From the NCBI GenBank assembly GCA_031423495.1, contig JANPFP010000147.1:38657-102656 (forward strand): a DNA stretch of 64,000 nucleotides, given 5' to 3'. This DNA is from JACPYM01 sp031423495 (GTDB lineage: Bacteria > Acidobacteriota > Blastocatellia > RBC074). The notes under the pieces are model-generated. The model was given only the letters and a program-made list of their open reading frames with translations. It was not told where the DNA came from and did no database searches. A program made the translations under genes and the position numbers. Below, piece after piece: positions 51,174-60,035 of this stretch. The stretch's first letter is position 1. Every line of letters begins with the position of its first letter.

Positions 51174-53747
51174 ATGTTACGCACCCCTTTGGCTAGTCGC
51201 TTTTCGCAAACCCGCAGCGTCGTTTTGCTGCTGGCTTTGCTCGGCACTGCTATCACGCTGTTTACCAGCCAATCATTCGCGCGGTTTTTTGCCAGCGCAC
51301 CGACCGCCGCCGGAACCATCAGCGGCTCGGTCTTTCAGGATTACAACGGCAACGGCGCATTCAACGCGACGGCTGCGTCAATCAACAACAACGGCGCGGG
51401 TACGATTGGTGTCGCCACTGATCGTGGCGTAGCCGGTGTCACCGTCACGGTTTATAACGCCGCCAATCAAGCCGTCGGCAATAGCACCAGTGACGCCAGT
51501 GGCGGTTATTCGATCAACGCGACCGGCACTGGCCCTTATCGCATAGAGTTCGGCAATTTGCCGGCGGGTTTTGTCGCCGGGCCGACCGGCGCGGATTCAA
51601 GAACGACGGTGCAATTCGTCGGCGATGGCAACAGTTCAAATGTCAGCCTCGGCATCATCATCCCGCAGGAGTTCTGTCAGGATAACCCTGAAGTTGCGAC
51701 AAGTTGTTATGTTTACGGCGGACAACAAGGCGCGAACCCGGTGGTTTTGAGCTTCCCTTATTCGGCGGGCAGCACGCGCACCACGGGCGAAGGGCCGTAT
51801 ACCGATTTCGATGCGCCTACGCATCCGGTACTGGCTGTCGAAGCGCAAGCCGGTACGACATGGGGCTTGGCTTATGCGCGCGGCACGCGGCAACTTTTTG
51901 CCGGCGCTTTCATGAAAAAGCACACGGGCTATGGCCCCGGCGGTACGGGCGCGATTTATTCGGTCAATCGCGGCACAGGCTCAGTCACCGTCGCGGCGAA
52001 TCTGAATACGGTTTTTGGCGCGAACACGGCGGGCGCGAATACGCACAATCCGGCTGATTACAACCGCGACAACGACAACCTGAGTTGGGATGCCGTGGGC
52101 AAAGCGGCGTTGGGCGGACTGGCGATTTCTGACGATGAGTCACAGCTTTTTGCCGTGAATCTGGCTGATCGTTCGTTGTATGCGATTCCGCTCAATCAGG
52201 CTGCGACCAGCAGCAACACGCGCCGCAGTGCTGTGCCGACGAATTTGCCGGGCTGCCCCAGCGCGAGTGATGCGCGTCCGTTTGCGCTGAAAAATTCGGG
52301 CGGGCGTTTATATGTTGGCGTAGTTTGTTCAGCTGAAAGCACGATTACGGCAGCCGCACCCAACGGCGATGCCAGCAAGTTGCGCGGCTATGTTTATGCG
52401 GTCAATCCGTCAGACCTCACGTTCGGCGCGCAACCGGTTTTTGAATTTCCGCTCAACTATCCGCGCCGTTGCACCGACAGCGCCGAGTTGGGGCCGAACG
52501 ATTGTTATTCGGCGGTGTGGCGTCCGTGGTCACCGGTCTATCGCAACATCGGTTCGTTTGGACGCGGCGTATATCCGCAACCGATGTTCACCGACATCGA
52601 ATTCGACAATGGCAATCTGGTGATTGGCTTGCGTGACCGCGCGGGCGATCAATTCGGCAACAACGCGCTGGACAGCCCGACCGATCAGGGGTTGTATTAC
52701 GGCATTAACGCTGGCGATACGTTGCGGGCTTGCGGCAGTGCGAGCGGCGGTTGGACGCTTGAAAACAATGGTCGTTGTGGCGGACGCGGCGCAGGCCCGC
52801 AAAGCAATGGACAGGGGCCGGGCGGCAGCGAATTTTACTTCGGCGATTTTTATGACCCCTGGCATGACGAAGTCGGTTTGGGCGGTTTGTTGCAACTGCC
52901 GGGCAGACCCGATGTGGCTTATACGGCGTTCGATCCGATCTTTATCAACGACGACGATACGTTGTGGGATGGGGGCGTGCATTGGACGAGCAATGGCACG
53001 GGCGCGCGCACCAAAGTCTATCGCGTTTATAACGGCGAAGGCCTCGGTTCAGACCTGTTGGGCAAGGCCAACGGCTTGGGCGATCTCGTAGCGTTGTGCG
53101 ATCCCGCGCCGATTGAAATCGGCAACCGGGTTTGGAACGACAGCAATGCGAACGGCATTCAGGATGCCAACGAAGAAGGCTTGAGTGGCTTGGCGGTGCG
53201 GCTGTTCAAAAACGGCCAGCAGGTCGGTACGACGACGACGAACGGTCAGGGGCTTTATTACTTTAACGCCTCGAACGTGAGCGGCGGCGTCTTACCGAAC
53301 ATGGCTTACGAGATTCGCATTGATAAAGGCCAGCCGAGTTTGACGGCGGCGACGTTGTCTAACAAAGACGCCGACGCGACGACCAACGGCGACAGCCGCG
53401 ATTCTGACGCAGCGATGGTCGGCAGCGATGCCGTCATCACGGTCACGACGGGCGAAGCCGGACGCAGCGATCACACGCTGGATGCGGGCTTTGTGATTGC
53501 GACGATCACTTGCCCCAGTTCGGTGATGACGATTCTCACTTATCCGACGCCGACCAGTTCGCCCGCCGGTGCGCCTGTGACTTGCAACCCGCCTTCAGGA
53601 ACCGCAGTTCCCGTCGGCACGACGCTGGTCACATGCTCGCTGGTGAGCAATCCCAACGTGAAGTGCAGCTTCAACGTCACCGTCGGCATTACGCCGGTGG
53701 GGGCGCTGGGCTTGCGTGAAATGCCCAATCGCAAGATCGGCAAGTAA
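51174..53747 (+). CDS. Large secreted SdrD-like repeat protein
   Basis: An 857-residue protein with a signal peptide of about 45 residues (hydrophobic VVLLLALLGTAITLF). SdrD-B-type domains with Ca-binding turns appear at about residues 50-150 (GSVFQDYNGNGAFN) and 645-760 (NRVWNDSNANGIQDANEEG). The middle 500 residues look like a propeller or extended beta region. The last 80 residues hold a HYR-like Ig domain (CPSSVMTI...CNPPSGTAVPVG). GGAGG precedes ATG 51174. Such proteins are surface or matrix components. No sortase motif is seen. Confidence 0.78.
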   Translation: MLRTPLASRFSQTRSVVLLLALLGTAITLFTSQSFARFFASAPTAAGTISGSVFQDYNGNGAFNATAASINNNGAGTIGVATDRGVAGVTVTVYNAANQAVGNSTSDASGGYSINATGTGPYRIEFGNLPAGFVAGPTGADSRTTVQFVGDGNSSNVSLGIIIPQEFCQDNPEVATSCYVYGGQQGANPVVLSFPYSAGSTRTTGEGPYTDFDAPTHPVLAVEAQAGTTWGLAYARGTRQLFAGAFMKKHTGYGPGGTGAIYSVNRGTGSVTVAANLNTVFGANTAGANTHNPADYNRDNDNLSWDAVGKAALGGLAISDDESQLFAVNLADRSLYAIPLNQAATSSNTRRSAVPTNLPGCPSASDARPFALKNSGGRLYVGVVCSAESTITAAAPNGDASKLRGYVYAVNPSDLTFGAQPVFEFPLNYPRRCTDSAELGPNDCYSAVWRPWSPVYRNIGSFGRGVYPQPMFTDIEFDNGNLVIGLRDRAGDQFGNNALDSPTDQGLYYGINAGDTLRACGSASGGWTLENNGRCGGRGAGPQSNGQGPGGSEFYFGDFYDPWHDEVGLGGLLQLPGRPDVAYTAFDPIFINDDDTLWDGGVHWTSNGTGARTKVYRVYNGEGLGSDLLGKANGLGDLVALCDPAPIEIGNRVWNDSNANGIQDANEEGLSGLAVRLFKNGQQVGTTTTNGQGLYYFNASNVSGGVLPNMAYEIRIDKGQPSLTAATLSNKDADATTNGDSRDSDAAMVGSDAVITVTTGEAGRSDHTLDAGFVIATITCPSSVMTILTYPTPTSSPAGAPVTCNPPSGTAVPVGTTLVTCSLVSNPNVKCSFNVTVGITPVGALGLREMPNRKIGK

Positions 53748-53773
53748 CGGCGAGTCAGTGAACGGGTAAAAAC

Positions 53774-53817
53774 AAAAAGCGCCAGCGGCAATCAATGAAT
53801 TGCCGCTGGCGCTTTTG
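53774..53817. terminator. Bidirectional terminator
   Basis: AAAGCGCCAGCGGCAAT pairs with ATTGCCGCTGGCGCTTT with a short loop and flanking A and T runs. It lies between the convergent SdrD-like and DUF971 genes. Confidence 0.9.
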
Positions 53818-53827
53818 TCATATGCGC

Positions 53828-54166
53828 TCACGCTGAATTCGTCAGTTCATACAAAATCTTTAACGTATAAATGCCGGTGTTGTGTCCGTCGCTGAATACG
53901 AGGTTGTAAGCATAGCGGCCTACGACGGCCATGTCGGTGAGTTGGATGTCGGCGAATTGCGCAGGCGTCAGGTTGAGCGATTGATCGGGCGAGTGACCTT
54001 GGCAATGCGCGCAAGGGCATTCGGCGCGCAACACGTCGAGCCGATGGCGGCTGACGTGATTGTCATTCCACGTGACTTGCAAGACTTGCTTGTCGTCGGT
54101 CAGCGCGAGCGTTTCAGGGAAGTGATGGTCGTAACTTTGGTTAGTTTCGGCTTTAGTTTCGGGCAT
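53828..54166 (-). CDS. DUF971 (gamma-butyrobetaine hydroxylase N-terminal-like) protein
   Basis: A 112-residue single-domain protein. The characteristic LRAECPCAHCQGH motif carries Cys and His ligands, and NLVFSDGHNTGIYTLKIL is the usual C-terminal strand-helix. The domain is found alone or at the N-terminus of hydroxylases, and is thought to bind iron. No partner gene is adjacent. Complete. Confidence 0.88.
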   Translation of the reverse strand: MPETKAETNQSYDHHFPETLALTDDKQVLQVTWNDNHVSRHRLDVLRAECPCAHCQGHSPDQSLNLTPAQFADIQLTDMAVVGRYAYNLVFSDGHNTGIYTLKILYELTNSA

Positions 54167-54255
54167 ATTTCTTTTCGCGTACTTTTACTGATAGATTTCA
54201 ACCGTCGTAAAACTTATGTTTGCAGGTGCGCACGGATTTAAGCATCCGAGAAAAG

Positions 54256-54337
54256 GTACAGCAACCTTTCCAGGTTGCTGAGTTCTCGACAATGCGTCCC
54301 ATTGGGAAACAACAGCAACCTGGAAAGGTTGCTGTAC
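54256..54337. repeat. Palindromic repeat family A, copy 1
   Basis: Two perfectly complementary 25-base arms (54256-54280 and 54313-54337) around a 32-base loop. Each arm contains CAGCAACC-TTTCC or its complement. Each arm is itself partly palindromic (CAGCAACC..GGTTGCTG). The same sequence recurs at 58623-58802. Confidence 0.85.
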
Positions 54338-54345
54338 TGAGGAGA

Positions 54346-54819
54346 ATGCCGTTGAACCAAATTCATCAAACACAACGCCGTGAAGCCCGCAACATTTTGC
54401 GCGATGCGGTGATGTTGCTTCCGAACTTTGTGAAGCTGCTCTATCGCCTGTTCAAAGACAACCGTGTACCGCTGGCTGAGAAAGCTTTTCTGATGGGCGC
54501 GATTGTTTATGTGATTTCGCCGCTCGATTTGATTCCCGACGTGCTGCCTTTCATCGGGCAAGTGGATGACTTGTATCTCGTTGCGCTCACGATGATACGC
54601 CTGCTCGGACGCGCGCCCGTCGCGGCGCTGGAAGAGCATTGGGAAGGCCCCGGCGACATCGCGGGCGTCGTGAATATGATCTTGCGCGCAGCGCAATTCG
54701 TTTTGCCAAAGCGGATTCAGCACATCCTGCTCGGTCGCGTCGAGATTGCTCCCAAAATGATCAAAGGCGGCGTCGTGGCCTCACCCGCCGCGCCGATTGA
54801 GGTTCCAGTGGAAAAGTAG
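54346..54819 (+). CDS. DUF1232 (YkvA-like) membrane protein
   Basis: A 157-residue protein. The DUF1232 signature is KAFLMGAIVYVISPLDLIPDVLPFIGQVDDLYL at about 43-77, which forms the membrane-associated helix with a Pro-Asp turn. The rest is helical and amphipathic, with a basic C-terminus. Its role is unknown, though such proteins occur with envelope stress genes. The open frame extends upstream through repeat A, but that part is repeat-encoded. ATG 54346 is very close to the GGAG, and TTG 54352 is an alternative. Confidence 0.75.
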   Translation: MPLNQIHQTQRREARNILRDAVMLLPNFVKLLYRLFKDNRVPLAEKAFLMGAIVYVISPLDLIPDVLPFIGQVDDLYLVALTMIRLLGRAPVAALEEHWEGPGDIAGVVNMILRAAQFVLPKRIQHILLGRVEIAPKMIKGGVVASPAAPIEVPVEK

Positions 54820-54825
54820 TGAATC

Positions 54826-54887
54826 ATGGGAGTAATGGGAGCTATAGGATTTTTCCCTATAGCTCCCATTGCTCCCATCACTCCCAT
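54826..54887. repeat. Inverted repeat after the DUF1232 gene
   Basis: Left arm ATGGGAGTAATGGGAGCTAT with its near-complement on the right, around a short T-rich loop. Convergent genes flank it, so it may serve as a terminator. Confidence 0.65.
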
Positions 54888-54894
54888 CGTTTTT

Positions 54895-55272
54895 TTACGC
54901 AGCAGGCGAGACCGTATTGCGCAACTCAGCGCGCAACTTTTCGATCTCGGTCATCTTGTCTTGAATGCGTTGAAAGAGCGGGGCTTGGGCCTTGATGCCT
55001 TCTTCGATGAGAAAGGCCGAGGCTTCCACGCGATTTTTGAATACGCCTGCTTGCACGAGCAGGTCGAGCTTTTCTGAAGCGTCGTCATTCAACCGCGTGA
55101 CGACTGTCGTATCTTTCATGTTCATCGCTCTTTCGACGGCCTTGTTGACCGTGTCGGGTACGCGATTGAAAAGGTCGCGCAAGGTCGAAGCGATGTCTTC
55201 GAGCGGGTCGTTGGGTTTGTTCGGCGGCGGTTGCGTCACCAGCGGCGCATTGCCTGATGTATTTTCACTCAT
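54895..55272 (-). CDS. Small RHH-like hypothetical protein
   Basis: A 125-residue protein. The central part (VVTRLNDDASEKLDLLVQAG, then NRVEASAFLIEEGIKAQ) has a strand-helix-helix pattern resembling ribbon-helix-helix DNA-binding domains. A helical tail with Glu/Lys pairs follows. The first 45 residues are Pro/Asn-rich, with a helix. No toxin is adjacent. A transcriptional role is only a guess. Confidence 0.6.
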   Translation of the reverse strand: MSENTSGNAPLVTQPPPNKPNDPLEDIASTLRDLFNRVPDTVNKAVERAMNMKDTTVVTRLNDDASEKLDLLVQAGVFKNRVEASAFLIEEGIKAQAPLFQRIQDKMTEIEKLRAELRNTVSPAA

Positions 55273-55434
55273 AGCGTTTCACTCCTTGAAATTGGTTGAT
55301 TGGTGGTCAGGCATTCCCTGATGCGGTTTACCTAACGAGAGCTTGCCTGACGAAGTTTACTAAAAAGCCAAATTTTGCTGGTCTGATTCCATTGTCCGCG
55401 TCCGATAGGCAGACGGCCTTGAATGCATCATTTT

Positions 55435-55516
55435 CCATTCACCATTCTCAATTCTTTGACAGAGAGAAAACACCTATAAACATTGCCTCTGTCAAAGAAT
55501 TGAGAATGGTGAATGG
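55435..55516. repeat. Perfect 30-base inverted repeat
   Basis: Arms 55435-55464 and 55487-55516 are exact complements, with a 22-base loop. It sits in the 321-base gap 55273-55593 between the start of the RHH-like gene and the 3' end of the MATE gene on the same strand. Nothing else was recognised in that gap. Confidence 0.8.
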
Positions 55517-55593
55517 AGAATAGCTGGTGCTGGATGATCACCTGCGAAAGCCAAGTCATTGATTCTCAAAGTCGGGAACAACTCTCTCAAGCG

Positions 55594-57009
55594 TCAGACC
55601 TGCGTAGTTTTCCATTTACCTTGTTTGAAATAGATCATCGCCAGCACCGCTAAAATGGATTCAGAGAAGGTGATGGCAAAAAATACGCCGAGTTCGTTCC
55701 AGCCTGTCCATTGCGAAAGCATCCACGCGAGCGGAATTTGAATCAGCCAGAAACAGATGATGTTGAGTTTGGTCGGCGTCCACGTATCGCCCGCGCCGTT
55801 AAACGCCGACGCCATCACCATGCCATAACCATAAAACACATAACCGTAACTGATATAGCGCAACGCATTGCTCGCGTGATGAATCACTTCGGCGTCGTCG
55901 GTGAACAGGCGCACCATCCATTCTGCGCCCAGCACACAAGCCAGCGTGATGATGGCGAGAAAAACGGCGTTGCTGTGTCCGGCGAGCCAGACTGATTTTT
56001 CAGCCCGTTCGGGTTTGTTGGCACCGAGGTTTTGCCCGACTAACGTAGCGCCCGCGTTGCTCATGCCCCACGAAGGCAGGATGGCTACGATCAGGATGCG
56101 AATGGCGATGGTGTATCCGGCTTGCGCGGCGCTGCCGAAACGTCCGACCAGGCTCATCATGAACATCCACGCGGCGGTGGCGAGCAGCATTTGCAACATG
56201 CCGCCGAGTGACATTTTCAGCAGGTTTTGCATCACCGACCAATCGGGCAGGAATTGCGCTTTGCGTACCGGCACGCGGCTCGTGCCGCCGAACAGTCGCC
56301 AGAGTTGATAGCATACGGCGACGCCGCGCCCGATGGTCGTGGCAATGGCTGAACCGGTTACGCCCAGTTCAGGGAAAGGCCCCCAGCCGAAAATCAAACA
56401 GGGATCGAGTACGAGATTGATCGCGTTGCCGATCCATAAAGCACGCATCGCAATCGCCGCATCACCAGCGCCGCGAAAGATCGCGTTGATGAGAAAGATC
56501 AACATCACGACGAGGTTGCCGCCGAAGATGATGCGCAAATATCCAGTACCCATGGCGGTGACTGACGGTTCGGCATTCATCAGTTTGAACAGTTGCGGAG
56601 CGAACAGCGCGCCGACCAAGCCGATAGGAATCGAACAAAGCACGCCCAACAGGATGGCTTGCATCGCGGCGTGTCCCGCACCTTCTTCGTCTTTCTCGCC
56701 GATGCGCCGCGCGACCGTCGCCGTCGTAGCCATACTCAAGCCCATCGCTACGGTAAAGACGATGGTGAGCAGGGCTTCGGTGATGCCTACGGCGGCGGCT
56801 TGCTCCTTGCCTAGATGGGCGACCCAATAAACGTTCACCAGCCCGAACAGCGATTCCATCATCATCTCTAGCACCATCGGCACTGACAATAAAAAGATGG
56901 CGCGTCCGATGCTGCCTTCGGTGAAATCCTGCTGGCTACCATGCACGGCTTCGCGCACGGTCGCCCACCAGTTGGGTGTTTCAGTTTTTATGTCGTTGAT
57001 TTCTTGCAT
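55594..57009 (-). CDS. MATE-family efflux transporter
   Basis: A 471-residue membrane protein with about 12 predicted helices. Family features include EGSIGRAIFLLSVPMVLEMMMESLFGLVNVYWV at the start, and two similar halves (each with a GAGDA or GAGDT turn). It should export cationic drugs or other solutes using Na+ or H+ gradients. The N-terminus is about 35 residues longer than many relatives before the first helix. Complete. Confidence 0.9.
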   Translation of the reverse strand: MQEINDIKTETPNWWATVREAVHGSQQDFTEGSIGRAIFLLSVPMVLEMMMESLFGLVNVYWVAHLGKEQAAAVGITEALLTIVFTVAMGLSMATTATVARRIGEKDEEGAGHAAMQAILLGVLCSIPIGLVGALFAPQLFKLMNAEPSVTAMGTGYLRIIFGGNLVVMLIFLINAIFRGAGDAAIAMRALWIGNAINLVLDPCLIFGWGPFPELGVTGSAIATTIGRGVAVCYQLWRLFGGTSRVPVRKAQFLPDWSVMQNLLKMSLGGMLQMLLATAAWMFMMSLVGRFGSAAQAGYTIAIRILIVAILPSWGMSNAGATLVGQNLGANKPERAEKSVWLAGHSNAVFLAIITLACVLGAEWMVRLFTDDAEVIHHASNALRYISYGYVFYGYGMVMASAFNGAGDTWTPTKLNIICFWLIQIPLAWMLSQWTGWNELGVFFAITFSESILAVLAMIYFKQGKWKTTQV

Positions 57010-57031
57010 AACTCAGTTTGTCTCAGCGCGG

Positions 57032-57152
57032 AGCGTGTCCGTAGCCCGACCGTTAGCGAGGGCTACCTCAAGGATGTTTTGATCGGGTTCGGTGACGCTG
57101 TTGCGTCTAACGCTGAGGTAGCCCTCGCTAACGGTCGGGCTACGGACACGCT
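57032..57152. repeat. Perfect 39-base inverted repeat (family B)
   Basis: Arms 57032-57070 and 57114-57152 are exact complements around a 43-base loop. The arm begins AGCGTGTCCGTAGCCCGACC; its GTGTCCGTAGCCCGACC part recurs near the end of the window at about 63852. It fills much of the 331-base gap 57010-57340 between the divergent MATE gene and the secreted protein at 57341. Confidence 0.85.
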
Positions 57153-57340
57153 AAACAGAACCGCCATTATCGTCAGCCCATTCATTCAGGCAATCCGGGT
57201 CAGGCAATCCGGGCTATTCAAAAAACTTTTAGAAAACATTCAAAACGCCTTTAAGACGCCCGCCGCGCTTTGACCGTACCTTGCACACGTCGTCGGGAAG
57301 CAGCCCGCACGGCGAAACAGGCAAGAGAGAACGGAACATT

Positions 57341-57964
57341 ATGAATCTGAAAAAATTATCGAATCCCCAACTAAAAAAGGCGCTGCGCGTTGCCGCCGGA
57401 TTAGCGCTCGTGACGCTGGTGGCAGCGGGCGGACTGTTCGCCAAAGCGTTGTTCGCGCAACGCGATTTCAGCGGCACGATTCGCGTCGAATTGTGCAAGC
57501 CAGACGCCAACGGCAGATGGCAAATCATTGATAGCGTCGAAGCTCCGGCCAATTTTTCGGCCAGCGTTGCTGAAATCGCGGGCGGCAATGAAGTGATGAG
57601 CAAAGCCGTTTTCGCGAACACTTCGGCGAAAGGCCGCAAGGTCAGCGTGAAGTTGTTGCGCGCGGGTAAGTCTTCGTTCGATCTGAAAACGGGCAAACTC
57701 GTACTCACACAGATGCCTTTTGAAGTCACCGTGGACGGACAGAAAGAACTCGTGACTTTTAACCTGACGACCGAAAGCGCCGAAGGTGCGAACGGTTTGA
57801 TTAGCGGCAAACGCGCGCAAGTAAACAGCGGCCAGGCCAGCCTGGGCGTAGTCGGCTCGACCAAAATCCGCACAGACAAACTGGCTTCAGCCGGACAGAT
57901 CATCAAGAAAGTCGAAGAATTCCAGGTAGTCATCAAGGCCAACGGTCAACTGACTGCCCGGTAA
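57341..57964 (+). CDS. Secreted or membrane-anchored protein of unknown function
   Basis: A 207-residue protein with an N-terminal hydrophobic segment (residues 15-38) that may be a signal anchor; no clear Ala-x-Ala site is seen. The outer part is beta-rich and Lys/Ser/Thr-rich (FSGTIRVELCKPDANGRW, VSVKLLRAGKSSF). The frame is open from 57281, but ATG 57341 with GAGAGAACGG upstream is chosen. First of a run of secreted proteins reaching 63839. Confidence 0.65.
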   Translation: MNLKKLSNPQLKKALRVAAGLALVTLVAAGGLFAKALFAQRDFSGTIRVELCKPDANGRWQIIDSVEAPANFSASVAEIAGGNEVMSKAVFANTSAKGRKVSVKLLRAGKSSFDLKTGKLVLTQMPFEVTVDGQKELVTFNLTTESAEGANGLISGKRAQVNSGQASLGVVGSTKIRTDKLASAGQIIKKVEEFQVVIKANGQLTAR

Positions 57965-58135
57965 CAACGACGGCACGCGCGTAGGGTGCGTAACTCCTAA
58001 CCGCGCAGGGGCCGCGCCGCGCGCGTGCCGTGTTGTTCAACCAATTTTTTTATCGCAGTCGCGCTGAACCCCTTTGCGCACCCTGAATCAACTGACAGTT
58101 TCAACTGAACTGTTTTAACTCAAGGAGAATAAACA

Positions 58136-58576
58136 ATGAACCGCAGAAATTTTTTCACGCAACTTTTCACGATGGCTTTGGTTTTGTGCGCAGTGAGCTT
58201 GCCCGCTTGGGCGCAGGCCAAGACGGCTGATCGCGCCGCTGGCATCTTGCGCATTCACGAGGTCAAGAAACAGGACGCCGCCGCTTCGTTGGTCGGCAAG
58301 AAACGTTTGGTTCCGGTTTCGGTCAAGATGGAACTGGCCGAACTAATTGATAACGCCAAATTGCAAAGCGTCCGGGTCGAACTCATCACGTTGAATACGG
58401 ACGGCACAAAAACCCGCATCAGCGGAGTCTTTGAAGAAATTGGCGAATTGGTCTCAATGAAATTGCCGATGCCCGATGGCGTCTTTGCCAAGAGCTTCAC
58501 CTTGAGCGCCGTCGCCGATGTGCTGCGCAATGGCAAGAAAGAAATCCTGCGCGCTAACAAATCCGGCAGCTTCTAA
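58136..58576 (+). CDS. Small secreted protein of unknown function
   Basis: A 146-residue protein with a signal peptide ending at AWAQA. The mature part is beta-rich with alternating hydrophobic residues (RLVPVSVKMELAELI, SVRVELITLNTDGTKTR) and ends FTLSAVADVLRNGKKEILRANK. CAAGGAG lies before the start. It resembles the neighbouring small secreted proteins in length and design but no shared domain can be claimed. Confidence 0.65.
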   Translation: MNRRNFFTQLFTMALVLCAVSLPAWAQAKTADRAAGILRIHEVKKQDAAASLVGKKRLVPVSVKMELAELIDNAKLQSVRVELITLNTDGTKTRISGVFEEIGELVSMKLPMPDGVFAKSFTLSAVADVLRNGKKEILRANKSGSF

Positions 58577-58622
58577 ATCAACCCACAGCATCAGCCCCAC
58601 AACTGCGCTGAACGCCGCGACG

Positions 58623-58802
58623 GTACAGCAACCTTTCCAGGTTGCTGCCGTTCGCGCGTCAGACGCATTGCGAACCAAGCGTAATCACACGGAAAGCGCA
58701 GAGCAGTTCAATCCCCACAACCGCAGCAACCTGGAAAGGTTGCTGTACCAAGCAGAGCGGTTCAATCCCCACAACCGCAGCCACCTGGAATGGTTGCTGT
58801 AC
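58623..58802. repeat. Palindromic repeat family A, three units
   Basis: One unit at 58623-58647 and two in inverted orientation at 58724-58748 and 58778-58802, the last with two differences. Between them lie two near-identical copies of GTTCAATCCCCACAACCGCA. The core matches the copy at 54256-54337. Confidence 0.82.
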
Positions 58803-58818
58803 TAAAAGGAAGATCGTT

Positions 58819-59574
58819 ATGAAAAGCGTGGAATTAAAATTGATCTTGAGTCTTACTCTCTTGTTATCGCTCGTCGGCGCGGTCGGCGCGCAAGACAAGA
58901 AGGGCCAAAGCAGCGCGGCTGCCAAAACCCAACCGGCTCCCTCGAAAAAAACGTCGGACGAAAAACAGAAAGCTGCGAATACGACGCCGCAAGGTTCGTC
59001 GTCCGCCAACCAGTCAGCGCAACCTGGTACGCAGGCACAAGCCAGTAACAACGGCGCGAAGCCGAGCGCCCCGCCGTCGGCGAAGTTGCTCGACATTGTG
59101 CGCGCCAACGATTTGCTCGTCCGCGTCGTGATGCAAGTGAACGGCGTGCCAACTAAAGCTCAAGGTACTCTCAATGGCGCTGCGGGTTCGATCACTCTCA
59201 GGGCTGAATTCGCCAACGGGCAAGTGGCTTCGGCTACGGCGTTGGTTGGCAACGATACGCGCAATGTCGTGCTGACGCTGACGCCCGTCACGCCTAATGA
59301 CGGCACCATACTCAATCAAGAAACAGTCAAAGAGAAAATAACCGGAGTTGACCCCAAAGGCGTTGGCGGCAGTGGGGCTGCGCCTGCGGGCGGCGGCTTC
59401 AACCCGGCGGATAAAGAAAAACGTTCATTGCCCAAACCCGGCGGAACGGCGACGGTCGTCAGTTCGGGCGGCGGCGCTCCTAAGCTCATCAAGGCGACGG
59501 CGCAACTCACCTTCAACGTGAAGCAAGGCAATCAAAATATTGTCTTAACTGACCAACTCACGCGCAACTTTTAA
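58819..59574 (+). CDS. Secreted protein with low-complexity region
   Basis: A 251-residue protein with a signal peptide ending near VGAQ. Residues 25-90 are Ser/Ala/Gln/Lys-rich and probably disordered. The remaining part has two beta-rich regions: LVRVVMQVNGVPTKAQG and LIKATAQLTFNVKQGNQNIVLTD. The frame is open from 58642 through repeat A; ATG 58819 with AAGGAAG upstream is chosen because the repeat-derived part would destroy the signal peptide. Confidence 0.68.
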   Translation: MKSVELKLILSLTLLLSLVGAVGAQDKKGQSSAAAKTQPAPSKKTSDEKQKAANTTPQGSSSANQSAQPGTQAQASNNGAKPSAPPSAKLLDIVRANDLLVRVVMQVNGVPTKAQGTLNGAAGSITLRAEFANGQVASATALVGNDTRNVVLTLTPVTPNDGTILNQETVKEKITGVDPKGVGGSGAAPAGGGFNPADKEKRSLPKPGGTATVVSSGGGAPKLIKATAQLTFNVKQGNQNIVLTDQLTRNF

Positions 59575-59584
59575 GGAGGCAGCT

Positions 59585-60019
59585 ATGACCAAAAAAACAT
59601 TAACTCTGTTAGCGGCGCTTTTACTTTCAGTGATGGTCGGGCGTTGGGCGAACCGCTCGCCCGTCGGAGCCGCCGCATTCGTAGACAGAGTGGTTGATCC
59701 TTCAGAACTCGCCGCCGCTTGCCGCTCGACTGCCACCATCACCGAAGTGAGCGTCGTTGATAGCGGCGCTACGTCAGAAACCTTTTTGGTGCGGTGGTCG
59801 TCCGACATCGCTTGTCAGACCGCCGCCGGGGTGACGGTCGAAGTCACGCGCCGCGATGGTTCAAAAGAGGGCAAGGCAGAAGTCATCAATGGCTCTAGCA
59901 GTCAGGCGTTGATCAAGGTGTTCGGTTCGCGCGCTGACAATCGCGCGGTTCGCACCAACGTGACAGTGATCGTCAACGGCGTGCAAACAGGTACACAAAC
60001 AAACGTCGTATCTTTTTGA
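59585..60019 (+). CDS. Secreted protein with an SETFLV-type beta domain
   Basis: A 144-residue protein with a signal segment at residues 5-20. The mature part (about 40-140) aligns with the N-terminal domain of the next protein: GATSETFLVRWSSDIAC in this one against GTVSETFLVKWATPSVC in that one, then similar VTRRDGS and final NVTVIVNG strands. GGAGG precedes the start. The two genes appear to be products of a local duplication. Confidence 0.7.
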   Translation: MTKKTLTLLAALLLSVMVGRWANRSPVGAAAFVDRVVDPSELAAACRSTATITEVSVVDSGATSETFLVRWSSDIACQTAAGVTVEVTRRDGSKEGKAEVINGSSSQALIKVFGSRADNRAVRTNVTVIVNGVQTGTQTNVVSF

Positions 60020-60035
60020 ATAGGAGAATGAAGCG

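Noticed and set aside
54220..54345. N-terminal extension of the DUF1232 protein
   Set aside because: This part is translated from palindromic repeat A; the family domain starts later.
58642..58818. N-terminal extension of the secreted protein at 58819
   Set aside because: It is repeat-encoded and would place the signal peptide inside the protein.
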